Assembly (NCBI RefSeq): GCF_020387415.1
Contig: NZ_JAGWCB010000008.1
Location: 139,690 to 203,689, forward strand
Length of the DNA: 64,000 nt
Source of the DNA: Ideonella benzenivorans
Lineage (GTDB): Bacteria > Pseudomonadota > Gammaproteobacteria > Burkholderiales > Burkholderiaceae_C
Direction of reading: 5' to 3'
The position numbers and the translations under genes were made by a program. The notes under the pieces are model-generated. The model did no database searches. It was given only the letters and a program-made list of their open reading frames with translations, and was not told where the DNA came from. Shown here piece after piece: positions 41,897 through 52,400 of the stretch. Each line of letters begins with the position of its first letter. The stretch's first letter is position 1.

Positions 41897-42631
41897 ATGT
41901 CCGCCGTCTCGCTGTCTCGTGTGGCCTGCCAGGCCGCGCTCTGCCTGTCCCTGTGGCCGGCCGGGCCCGCGGCGGCGCAGCAGCTCTGGGGCTATGTGGA
42001 CGGCGCGGGCGTGGCCCACTTCGCGGACCAGGCGCTGGACTCACGCTACCTGCCGGTGCTGCCGGAGCCCGGTCAGCTGCAGATCCGGGTGCCAGGCAAG
42101 ACCATGTCGGGCAGCCGGCTGTTGACCTGGCTGGATTTCGCACCCGAGGTCAAGCGGGTGCAGCCCTGGCTGAAGGAAGCCGAGCGCGTGACCGGCGTGG
42201 ATGCGGAGTTGCTCAAGGCGATCATCACGGTCGAATCCGGCTTCCGCAACGACCTGGTCTCGTCGCGCGGGGCCATCGGCCTGATGCAGATGATGCCGGA
42301 TGCGGCCGACCGCTATGCCACCCGCGCCGAGGCGCAGGCCCCGGCGGAGGAGCGTCTGCGCAACCCGCGGCTCAACATCCTGACGGGCGCGCGCATGCTG
42401 GCGGACCTGAGTCGGCGCTATGGGGGCGTGGACGTGGCGCTGGCGGCCTGGAATGCCGGTGAGGGCAGCGTGCGCCGTGCCGGTGGCAAGATGCCGCCCT
42501 TTGAAGAAACCCGGGCCCATGTGCACATGGTGCTCGAGCTGTACTGGACCTTGCTGCAACAGCGGCTGCAAGGCGGTGTCCGCCAGATGACGCTGGTGGG
42601 CTGGAACGAAGGGGCGCAGCCGCTGCGCTGA
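41897..42631 (+). CDS. Lytic transglycosylase (SLT domain)
   Basis: A 244-residue periplasmic protein with a signal peptide (about 1-27, ending AAA-QQ). It has a short DUF4124-like strand region (LWGYVDGAGVAHFAD), then a family 1 SLT domain. ITVESGFRN gives the catalytic Glu113, and GLMQMMPDAA and AAWNAGEGSV complete the fold. It cleaves peptidoglycan to 1,6-anhydromuropeptides. The ATG at 41897 has GGAAGG upstream; an ATG at 41879 is less favoured. It lies between parE and parC. Confidence 0.92.
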   Translation: MSAVSLSRVACQAALCLSLWPAGPAAAQQLWGYVDGAGVAHFADQALDSRYLPVLPEPGQLQIRVPGKTMSGSRLLTWLDFAPEVKRVQPWLKEAERVTGVDAELLKAIITVESGFRNDLVSSRGAIGLMQMMPDAADRYATRAEAQAPAEERLRNPRLNILTGARMLADLSRRYGGVDVALAAWNAGEGSVRRAGGKMPPFEETRAHVHMVLELYWTLLQQRLQGGVRQMTLVGWNEGAQPLR

Positions 42632-42646
42632 GCCCGACCTGGATCG

Positions 42647-44965
<2,319 letters not shown>

Positions 44966-44968
44966 GGC

Positions 44969-46264
44969 TCAGGCCGAGCGGCGGGTCGCCCAGCGAGTGG
45001 CCCAGCCTGGCACCGGGGGCAGGGGTGGCAGTGGCGGCAGCAAGGCCTGCCAGAGCGGCTGCGTGGTGTCGCCGGTGAGCTGGCGGGTGATGGCGCGCTG
45101 CACCGGGGGCAGCCAGTTGGTGGCGCGCACGATGGCCTCGCGGGCCAGCTTGGCCGGCCGGCTGTCGTTGGTGAACAGCTTCACCACCGTGTTGGTGCCC
45201 AGGTAGATCGGCAGCGTGACGCGGCGGTGCTCCTCCGCGTAGCGGGCCAGGGGCGGCGTCGCGCCCAGGTCGCGTCCCTCGGCATGGGCCTGGGCCAGTT
45301 CGCGGGCCAGCACCTCGACCCCATAGAGGCCAAAGTTGTAGCCATGCGCGGTGACCGGGTGCATGCCCACGGCCGCATCGCCCACCAGCACGAAGCGCGG
45401 CGCGAAGAAGCGTTCGGCATAGACCGCGACCAGCGGGTAGCTGTGGCGCTCGCCGGCCGGGCTCAGCGTGCCCAGCCGGTGGCCGAAGGCCTCGTCGACC
45501 CGGGCGGCGAAGTCGGCCTCGGGCAGCGCCATCAGCTCGGCCGCGCCGTCGCTGGTGACGGTCCAGACGGCCGAGGACTGCTGCCCGGCCATCGGCAGCA
45601 TCGCCAGCGTGTGGCCGTGCAGGAAGCACTCGTGCGCGGTGCCGTCGTGGGGCAGGCTGTGCTGCATGCGGCAGACGATGGCGGTGCGCCCGAAATCGAG
45701 CATGCGCGCGCCAATGCCGGCCAGGCGCCGCAGCGTGGAGAAGCGGCTGTCGGCTGCCACCACCAGCGGTGCGCGCAGCACGCGGCCGTCGGCCAGCGTG
45801 ACCTGGGCACCTTGGGCGTCGTGGGACAGGGCGGTGACCTGGGCATCGCCGGTCAGCGTGACCGCCGCGGTGCGCGCCACCGCGCCGGCGTAGCAGGCCT
45901 GGCGGATGCGGTGGTTGGGCACCAGCCAGCCGAGCTGCGCGTGGCCGTCGGCTCGGCCGCTGAAGGGCAGCACGAACGGCGAGTCGCCGTTGGTGACCTG
46001 GGCGGTCTTCAGCGGGGCGATTTCATCGGTCGGCAGGCGCTCCCACAGGCCCAGCCGGGTCAGGATGCGGCGGGCGCGGTGGGTCAGGGCGATGTCCCGG
46101 CCGTCTTCGGCCGGCGCTTCTAGCGCGGCGAGCGGGGCCTGTTCCAGCACCTGGCAGCGCAGGCCGGCATCGGCCAGGGCGCAGGCCAGTGCCAAGCCGG
46201 CAGGCCCGGCGCCCACGATCAGGACATCGGTGGTGGGAACAGGCGGGGTGGTCGGCTCGGTCAT
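44969..46264 (-). CDS. FAD-dependent ubiquinone-biosynthesis hydroxylase (UbiH/UbiM family)
   Basis: A 431-residue class A flavin monooxygenase. It has the N-terminal ADP-binding motif VLIVGAGPAGLALACALADAG (GAGPAG at 18-23), the DG-type motif APLVVAADSRFSTLR and the second FAD motif FVLVGDAAVGMHPVTAHGYNFGL. The PVTAHGYNFG variant of the usual GQGFNLG suggests UbiM, a relaxed-specificity hydroxylase in ubiquinone synthesis, but I cannot separate it firmly from UbiH/UbiF. It lies downstream of dsbB and ridA on the same strand. Confidence 0.85.
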   Translation of the reverse strand: MTEPTTPPVPTTDVLIVGAGPAGLALACALADAGLRCQVLEQAPLAALEAPAEDGRDIALTHRARRILTRLGLWERLPTDEIAPLKTAQVTNGDSPFVLPFSGRADGHAQLGWLVPNHRIRQACYAGAVARTAAVTLTGDAQVTALSHDAQGAQVTLADGRVLRAPLVVAADSRFSTLRRLAGIGARMLDFGRTAIVCRMQHSLPHDGTAHECFLHGHTLAMLPMAGQQSSAVWTVTSDGAAELMALPEADFAARVDEAFGHRLGTLSPAGERHSYPLVAVYAERFFAPRFVLVGDAAVGMHPVTAHGYNFGLYGVEVLARELAQAHAEGRDLGATPPLARYAEEHRRVTLPIYLGTNTVVKLFTNDSRPAKLAREAIVRATNWLPPVQRAITRQLTGDTTQPLWQALLPPLPPLPPVPGWATRWATRRSA

Positions 46265-46361
46265 GGGAACAGTCCTGCGGGCGCGGCCCGCTGAAATGGC
46301 AAGCCGGCATCATCGCCAGGCCCGCAGGAAACTGTCTTGACCGGGGTCAGTCTCGCCGGGT

Positions 46362-46850
46362 TCAGCGGCCGCGGCGGGCGGCCAGCGCGCAGGCCACGCC
46401 GCAGAGTGCGAACAAGGCCATGCTCCAGAGGGCGAAGGGCACGCCCAGCAGGTTGACGGCCGCGTCGGCGCAGGAGGCCTGCGGCGCGAACAGGTCGGGG
46501 GCCAGGTCGTACAGGCCCAGCGCCTGCATGATGCGGTCGGCCAGGGTCAGGGCGCAGCTGGCGCTGGCGGCGGCCACGAAGTGCTGCCACAGGGCCACAC
46601 CCACGCCGCCCAGGCACAACAACAGGCCCAGCCCGGCCAGGCCGCGACGCGCTGCGGGCCACAGGGCCCCCAGGACGGCCACCCCGGCCAGCAGCAGGTA
46701 GATCAACCGCTGGAAGGTGCACCAGGGGCAGGGCAGCATGTCGAAGCGGTACTGCCCGATCAGCGCCCCGGCCACGCTGACCAGGCTGGCCAGCGCCACC
46801 CCGGCCAGCAGCAGGCGGGGCGAACCCGTCACGCGGGTGAGCAGGCTCAT
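46362..46850 (-). CDS. dsbB: Disulfide bond formation protein B
   Basis: A 162-residue inner-membrane protein with four helices that re-oxidises DsbA and passes electrons to quinones. Both redox pairs are present: Cys41 and Cys44 in PCPWCTFQR, and Cys99 with Cys127 in the second periplasmic loop. The ATG overlaps the ridA stop as ATGA. No dsbA is adjacent. Confidence 0.95.
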   Translation of the reverse strand: MSLLTRVTGSPRLLLAGVALASLVSVAGALIGQYRFDMLPCPWCTFQRLIYLLLAGVAVLGALWPAARRGLAGLGLLLCLGGVGVALWQHFVAAASASCALTLADRIMQALGLYDLAPDLFAPQASCADAAVNLLGVPFALWSMALFALCGVACALAARRGR

Positions 46851-47308
46851 GGCTTGAGTTCGGCCACCAGTTCGATCTCGACGCAGGCGCCCATCGGCAG
46901 CTGGGCCACGCCGAAGGCGCTGCGCGCATGCGAGCCGATGTCGGCGCCGAACACCTCGACCAGCAACTCGGAGCAGCCGTTGGTCACCAGATGCTGTTCG
47001 GTGTAGGTGGGGGCGGAGTTGACCAGGCTCACCACCTTGACGATGCGGGCCACGCGTTCCAGGTCACCGGCGGCGGCTTGCAGCGTGCCCAACAGGTCGA
47101 TGGCGATGGCGCGGGCGGCCTGCTGGCCTTCTTCGGTGCCCATGGTGGCGCCCAACTGGCCGATCCAGACCTTGCCATCCCGCTTGGCGATGTGGCCCGA
47201 GATGAAGACTTGGTGACCGGTCTGGACAAAGGGAACGTAGGCAGCGGCAGGAACGGCCAGGGGCGGCAGCTCGATGCCCAGGGCCTGCAGGCGCGCAGCG
47301 ACGGACAT
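46847..47308 (-). CDS. RidA family protein
   Basis: A 153-residue member of the RidA/YjgF family, which deaminates reactive enamine/imine intermediates. Features include the N-terminal VPFVQTGHQVFISGHIAKRDG and the central VKVVSLVNSAPTYTEQHLVTNGCSELLVEVFG, with a family-typical variant of the usual Arg-binding loop (HARSAFGVAQLPMGACVEIE). The length is slightly above the 130-residue norm because of an N-terminal helix. It is coupled to dsbB by ATGA and divergent from comEC. Confidence 0.9.
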   Translation of the reverse strand: MSVAARLQALGIELPPLAVPAAAYVPFVQTGHQVFISGHIAKRDGKVWIGQLGATMGTEEGQQAARAIAIDLLGTLQAAAGDLERVARIVKVVSLVNSAPTYTEQHLVTNGCSELLVEVFGADIGSHARSAFGVAQLPMGACVEIELVAELKP

Positions 47309-47353
47309 GTCAACGTACTCCGAAGGAATGAGGGGTGGAAACGGCGCCGATCC

Positions 47354-47359
47354 TACACT
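47354..47359 (+). promoter_or_regulatory. Candidate -10 box (TACACT) directly before comEC
   Basis: TACACT ends 7 bp before the comEC ATG, with no Shine-Dalgarno between. It fits the leaderless pattern seen before parE and roxA. Confidence 0.3.
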
Positions 47360-47366
47360 GCGCCGC

Positions 47367-49883
47367 ATGCTGTCAGGGGTGGGCGGTGTTTGGACACTGA
47401 GCGTGCTGGCCTGGGTGTGCGGTGTGGCGCTGCAGCTGGCCCAAGCCGCCGTGTGGCCCACTGGGGTGGATGCCACCTTGGTCGGTCTGGCCGCCGGGCT
47501 GGTGGCGCTGGCCTGGCGCTGGCGGGGGCGCCGTCGGGGGGCCGGGGTCTGGGCGCTTGCCCTGCTGATGGCCGGGGCTGGCAGCACCGACTGGCGGGCG
47601 GCCGAGCGGCTGTCGCACCGCCTGCCGGCCGCGCTGGAGGGGCAGGACCTGCTGCTGGAAGGCCGTGTGCGCGGTCTGCCGCAGCTGAGTCCGCAAGGGC
47701 AGGTCTTCCTGCTGGACACCGAGCGGGCCTGGACCCAGGATGCGGCGGCGCAGGCCCGTGGCCTGGCGCGGCCGGATCGGCCCCTGGCGTTTCGGGCGCG
47801 GGTGCGGCTGGTCTGGTCGACGCCACAGGCGCCGGGTGAACCGGACCCGCCAGGCCTGGCCCGCACCCTGCCGCGCGCCGGGGAGGCCTGGCGGCTGCCG
47901 GTGCGTCTGCGCCGACCCCACGGGTTGGCGAACCCCGGTGGGTTTGATGCGGAGCTGTGGCTGTTCGAGCAGGACATCGGCGCCACCGGCAGCGTGCGGG
48001 CCGCCCAGCCGGGGCAGGCGGTGCGTCTGGCGGGGCCGCGTCCCTGGCACCCGCTGGAAGAACTGGACCACGCCCGTCAGGCCTGGCGGGACCGCATCCT
48101 GCTGGCCAGTCCCGAGGCGCGCTCGGCCGGCCTGCTGGCCGCCCTGGCGGTGGGGGACCAGGCCGCGATCGATGCGCAGGACTGGGACCTTTACCGCCGC
48201 ACCGGCATCGCCCACCTGGTCAGCATCAGCGGCAGCCACATCACGATGTTTGCCGCGCTGGCCATGGCCCTGGTGGCGCGCCTGTGGCGGCTGCGGCCCG
48301 GCTGGGCGCTGGCGGTGCCCGCACCCCAGGTGGGGCGCTGGGGCGGCCTGCTGCTGGCCACGCTGTATGCCTTGCTGTCCGGCTGGGGCGTGCCCGCGCA
48401 GCGCACCGTCTGGATGCTGGGGACGATGGTGGTGCTGCGCAGCGTGGGCCTGCCCTGGCCGGGCTGGGCCGTGGGCGCGGTGGCCGCGGCAGGCACGGTG
48501 GCCTGGGACCCCTGGGCCCTGCTGCAACCGGGGTTCTGGCTGTCCTTCCTGGCAGTGGCGCTGCTGATGATGCAGACGGAGGCCGGCAGTCGGTCGGACC
48601 CGGTGGACCCGCCTTCCGTTCCGAGGCGCTGGTGGCGCAGCCTGGCCGCCGCCTGGCGCACGCAATGGGCGGTCACGCTGGGGTTGGCGCCGTTGACCTT
48701 GCTGTTCTTCGGACAGCTGTCCCTGGTGGGGTTGCCCGCCAACCTGCTGGCGGTGCCCTGGGTGACCTGGGTCATCACGCCGCTGGCCCTGCTGGGCGTC
48801 GTCTGGCCGCCGCTGTGGGGGCTGGCCGGCCTGGCCTTGGTGCCGCTGCACGGGGCCCTGGCCTGGTTGTCGTCACTGCCTTGGGCGACCTGGTCGGTGC
48901 CGCCGGCGGGGCCTTGGGCCACCGGCCTGGCGCTGGTGGGTGGGGGGCTGGCCGTGGCACGCCTGCCGCTGGCCGTCCGGACGCTGGCGGTGCCGATGGT
49001 CCTGCCGCTGCTGGTGCTGGTGCCACCGCGGCCCGCACCCGGGCAGTTCGAGTTGCTGGCCGCGGACGTGGGGCAGGGCAGTGCGGTGCTGATCCGGACC
49101 GCGCACCATCTGCTGCTCCACGACGCCGGCCCCCGCTACGGCGGCGAGGCCGATGCCGGCCAGCGCGTCTTGGGGCCCCTGCTGCAGACCCTGGGCGAGC
49201 ACCAGATCGACGAACTGGTGCTCAGCCACCGCGACACCGACCATGTGGGGGGTGCCGAGTCCTTGATCGAGGCGGTGTCGGTGCACCGGCTGCGGGCCAG
49301 CCTGGTGGCGGGGCATCCTCTGCTGGGGCGGGTGCCCGACACGGTGCCGTGCCAGGCCGGGCAGCAGTGGTCCTGGGATGGGGTGGACTTCCAGGTGCTG
49401 CATCCCTTCACCCCGGCCCGGGAGGGTGAGGCCTCCAACGCCCAGAGCTGTGTGCTGCGGGTGCGGGATGCGGCCGGGCGCCAGGCCCTGCTGACCGGTG
49501 ACATCGAACTGGCCCAGGAGGAGGCGCTGGTGCGTCGTTGGGGCACCGAGCTGCGCAGCGAGGTGCTGGTGGTGCCCCACCATGGCAGCCACACCTCCTC
49601 GGGCGCCGAATTCCTGGCGGCGGTGGCCCCTCAAACGGCCGTCATGCAGCAGGGCTACCTGAACCGGTTCGGGCATCCCCATGCCGAGGTGCTGGCGCGT
49701 TATCGCCAATTTGGCATCAAAGTAGTGCGAACGGACGACTGTGGTGCGTGGACGTGGAATGATGGTGGTGCGGAATGCACGCGAGACGTGCATCCACACT
49801 ATTGGCAGTGGGGCGACCGGAAGCCACCGCCCGAGGCTGGTGCGGTTGTTGCTAGCTCACCCAAGGTAGGAGAGCGCGAATGA
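47367..49883 (+). CDS. comEC: ComEC/Rec2 DNA uptake channel
   Basis: An 838-residue inner-membrane protein for single-stranded DNA import during transformation. Residues about 35-200 contain the N-terminal DUF4131 region. Residues about 230-520 are the multi-helix Competence domain (HLVSISGSHITMFAALAMAL). Residues about 550-830 form a metallo-beta-lactamase domain with LSHRDTDHVGGAESL and VPHHGSHTSSG, probably a nuclease for the non-transported strand. The stop overlaps the following ATP-grasp start as ATGA. The natural-competence role is inferred from the family. Confidence 0.92.
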   Translation: MLSGVGGVWTLSVLAWVCGVALQLAQAAVWPTGVDATLVGLAAGLVALAWRWRGRRRGAGVWALALLMAGAGSTDWRAAERLSHRLPAALEGQDLLLEGRVRGLPQLSPQGQVFLLDTERAWTQDAAAQARGLARPDRPLAFRARVRLVWSTPQAPGEPDPPGLARTLPRAGEAWRLPVRLRRPHGLANPGGFDAELWLFEQDIGATGSVRAAQPGQAVRLAGPRPWHPLEELDHARQAWRDRILLASPEARSAGLLAALAVGDQAAIDAQDWDLYRRTGIAHLVSISGSHITMFAALAMALVARLWRLRPGWALAVPAPQVGRWGGLLLATLYALLSGWGVPAQRTVWMLGTMVVLRSVGLPWPGWAVGAVAAAGTVAWDPWALLQPGFWLSFLAVALLMMQTEAGSRSDPVDPPSVPRRWWRSLAAAWRTQWAVTLGLAPLTLLFFGQLSLVGLPANLLAVPWVTWVITPLALLGVVWPPLWGLAGLALVPLHGALAWLSSLPWATWSVPPAGPWATGLALVGGGLAVARLPLAVRTLAVPMVLPLLVLVPPRPAPGQFELLAADVGQGSAVLIRTAHHLLLHDAGPRYGGEADAGQRVLGPLLQTLGEHQIDELVLSHRDTDHVGGAESLIEAVSVHRLRASLVAGHPLLGRVPDTVPCQAGQQWSWDGVDFQVLHPFTPAREGEASNAQSCVLRVRDAAGRQALLTGDIELAQEEALVRRWGTELRSEVLVVPHHGSHTSSGAEFLAAVAPQTAVMQQGYLNRFGHPHAEVLARYRQFGIKVVRTDDCGAWTWNDGGAECTRDVHPHYWQWGDRKPPPEAGAVVASSPKVGERE

Positions 49884-51313
49884 GACCCAGCTTCGACGAG
49901 ATGCATCTGAACAGCGCCACCGTGCGCGAGCATTACAAAACCTACGACCGCTGGCTCGCCCAGCAGCCGCGCGACGTGATGAAAGCGCGTCGTGAGGAGG
50001 CGGAGATGATCTTCCGCCGCGTGGGCATCACCTTTGCCGTCTATGGCGACAAGGATGGCGGGGAGGGCACCGAGCGCCTGATCCCGTTCGACCTGATCCC
50101 CCGCGTGATTCCTGCCGGCGAGTGGCGGGAGATGGAGAAGGGCCTGAGCCAGCGGGTCACCGCGCTCAACCGCTTCATCCACGACATCTACCATGACCAG
50201 GAGATCCTGAAGGCGGGGCTGATCCCGACCGATCAGATCACCCACAACGCGCAGTTCCGCCCCGAGATGATGGGCGTGGACGTGCCGCGCAACCTGTACT
50301 CGCAGATCGCCGGCATCGACATCGTCCGGGCGGCCAACCCGGATGGCAGCGGCTCCTACTACGTGCTGGAGGACAACCTGCGGGTGCCCAGCGGCGTGAG
50401 CTACATGCTCGAGAACCGCAAGATGATGATGCGCCTGTTCCCGGAGCTGTTCTCCGAGCACCGGGTGGCGCCGGTGGCCCACTACCCGGACCTGCTGCTG
50501 GAGACGCTGCGCAGCGTGGCGCCCAACGGCGTGAACGACCCGACCGTGGTGGTGCTGACCCCCGGCATGTACAACTCGGCCTACTTCGAGCACGCCTTCC
50601 TGGCCCAGCAGATGGGGGTGGAGCTGGTGGAGGGACAGGACCTGTTCGTCAAGGACAAGTTCGTCTTCATGCGCACCACCCAAGGCCCCAAGCGGGTGGA
50701 CGTGATCTACCGCCGGCTGGACGATGACTTTCTCGATCCGCTGGTCTTCCGCAAGGATTCGACCCTGGGTTGCGCCGGCCTGGTCGAGGCCTACAAGGCC
50801 GGCAACGTGACCTTGTCCAACGCCATCGGCACCGGGATCGCGGACGACAAGTCCATCTACCCCTACGTGCCCAAGATGATCGAGTTCTACCTGGGCGAGA
50901 AGCCGATCCTCAACAACGTGCCCACCTACCTGTGCCGGGTCGAGGAGGACCTGAAGTACGTGCTGGACCACCTGGGCGAGCTGGTGGTCAAGGAGGTGCA
51001 CGGTGCCGGTGGCTACGGCATGCTGGTCGGCCCGGCGGCGACGAAGGCCGAGATCGAGGATTTCCGCGCCCACTTGGTCACCAACCCCAGCAACTACATC
51101 GCCCAGCCCACGCTGAGCCTGTCCACCTGCCCGACCTTCGTCGAATCGGGCATCGCGCCGCGCCACATCGACCTGCGGCCTTTCGTGCTGTCGGGGGCCG
51201 AGGTGCAGATGGTGCCGGGCGGCCTGACCCGCGTCGCCCTGAAGGAGGGCTCGCTGGTGGTCAACTCCAGCCAGGGGGGCGGCACCAAGGACACCTGGGT
51301 GCTGGAAGACTGA
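49880..51313 (+). CDS. Circularly permuted ATP-grasp protein (copy 1)
   Basis: A 477-residue stand-alone protein of the circularly permuted type 2 ATP-grasp family (DUF404/DUF407). It keeps YYVLEDNLRVPSGVSYMLENR near 155-175, the glycine-rich KEVHGAGGYGMLVG near 375 and the C-terminal VPGGLTRVA with NSSQGGGTKDTWVL. These are the likely nucleotide and metal contacts, so it looks active. The family is predicted to be an amide-bond ligase with unknown substrate. AGGAGAG lies upstream, the start overlaps comEC by 4 nt, and the alpha-E gene follows by 23 bp. Confidence 0.92.
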   Translation: MRPSFDEMHLNSATVREHYKTYDRWLAQQPRDVMKARREEAEMIFRRVGITFAVYGDKDGGEGTERLIPFDLIPRVIPAGEWREMEKGLSQRVTALNRFIHDIYHDQEILKAGLIPTDQITHNAQFRPEMMGVDVPRNLYSQIAGIDIVRAANPDGSGSYYVLEDNLRVPSGVSYMLENRKMMMRLFPELFSEHRVAPVAHYPDLLLETLRSVAPNGVNDPTVVVLTPGMYNSAYFEHAFLAQQMGVELVEGQDLFVKDKFVFMRTTQGPKRVDVIYRRLDDDFLDPLVFRKDSTLGCAGLVEAYKAGNVTLSNAIGTGIADDKSIYPYVPKMIEFYLGEKPILNNVPTYLCRVEEDLKYVLDHLGELVVKEVHGAGGYGMLVGPAATKAEIEDFRAHLVTNPSNYIAQPTLSLSTCPTFVESGIAPRHIDLRPFVLSGAEVQMVPGGLTRVALKEGSLVVNSSQGGGTKDTWVLED

Positions 51314-51336
51314 TTCGATCGGGGAAAGCCAAGAAC

Positions 51337-52293
51337 ATGCTGTCAAGAACCGCCGACCATCTGTTCTGGATGTCGCGCTACATGGAGCGCGCGGAAAACA
51401 CCGCCCGCATGCTGGATGTCACCTACCAGACCGCGTTGCTGCCGCAGTCGGCTGCGGTGGCCGAGCAGGGCTGGCGCGGCCTGCTGAGCATCTCCGAGCT
51501 CATCTTCGACTACCAGAACCGCTATGGTGCGATCGACGCCAAGCAGGTGATGGACTTCATGGTGCGCGACGAGCGCAACCCCTCGTCCATCCTGTGCTGC
51601 CTGCGCGCGGCGCGCGAGAACGCCCGCGCGGTGCGGGGCTCGCTGACCACCGAGGTCTGGGAGACCACCAACCAGACCTGGCTGGAGTTCAACCGCCTGG
51701 TGGCGGATGGCCTGCTTGCACGCGATCCGGCCGCCATCTTCGAATGGGTCAAGTTCCGCTCGCACCTGTCGCGCGGCGTGTCCGTGGGCACCATGCTGCA
51801 GGACGAGGCCTTCCACTTCCTGCGCATCGGCTCCTTCCTGGAGCGGGCTGACAACACGGCCCGCCTGCTGGACGTGAAGTTCCATGCGGTGGAAAGCGAC
51901 TTCTACGGCAGCGCCGACGAGCGCGACGGCGACTACGACTTCTACCACTGGTCAGCGATCCTGCGTTCGGTGTCCGCGTTCGAGATCTACCGCAAGGTCT
52001 ACCGCAACGTGATCCTGCCGGAGAAGGTGGCCGAGCTGCTGATCGTCCGGCCGGACATGCCGCGTTCGCTGGCGCACTGCATGAACGAGGTCGTGACCAA
52101 CCTGAAGCTGGTGGCCAATGCGCAGTCGGGCGAGACCCTGCGCCGGGCCGGGCGGCTGCGCTGCGACCTGGAGTACGCCCGCATCGACGAGATCCTCTCC
52201 ACCGGCTTGCACGCCTATCTGTCGCAATTCCTCGACCGCGTGGGCGACCTGGGCGCAGGCATCGCCCGCGACTTCCTGGTGGCCTGCGACTGA
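51337..52293 (+). CDS. Alpha-E domain protein (DUF403)
   Basis: A 318-residue helical protein of the alpha-E family, recognised from MLSRTADHLFWMSRYMERAENTARMLDV and FHFLRIGSFLERADNTARLLDVKF. The repeated RAxNTARxLD motif suggests an internal duplication of helical hairpins. The family nearly always sits next to or fused with circularly permuted ATP-grasp proteins, as here on both sides, and may be a partner or substrate-carrying subunit. Its biochemical function is not established. Confidence 0.93.
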   Translation: MLSRTADHLFWMSRYMERAENTARMLDVTYQTALLPQSAAVAEQGWRGLLSISELIFDYQNRYGAIDAKQVMDFMVRDERNPSSILCCLRAARENARAVRGSLTTEVWETTNQTWLEFNRLVADGLLARDPAAIFEWVKFRSHLSRGVSVGTMLQDEAFHFLRIGSFLERADNTARLLDVKFHAVESDFYGSADERDGDYDFYHWSAILRSVSAFEIYRKVYRNVILPEKVAELLIVRPDMPRSLAHCMNEVVTNLKLVANAQSGETLRRAGRLRCDLEYARIDEILSTGLHAYLSQFLDRVGDLGAGIARDFLVACD

Positions 52294-52300
52294 GTTCGGT

Positions 52301-52328
52301 CCGGCTTTGTCACAAGGGCCGGTGTTTT
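52301..52328 (+). terminator. Weak hairpin after the first ATP-grasp/alpha-E pair
   Basis: CCGGC and GCCGG arms with a 12-nt loop are followed by TGTTTT in the 107-bp gap before the next gene. This may partly terminate or attenuate transcription and split the cluster into two units. Confidence 0.3.
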
Positions 52329-52400
52329 CCTGTGGGAGCATCGCCGGCCCTGTCCCATTGATCCGATTCATGCGCCCTGCGGGGTGCCGAGGTAAGGCCC

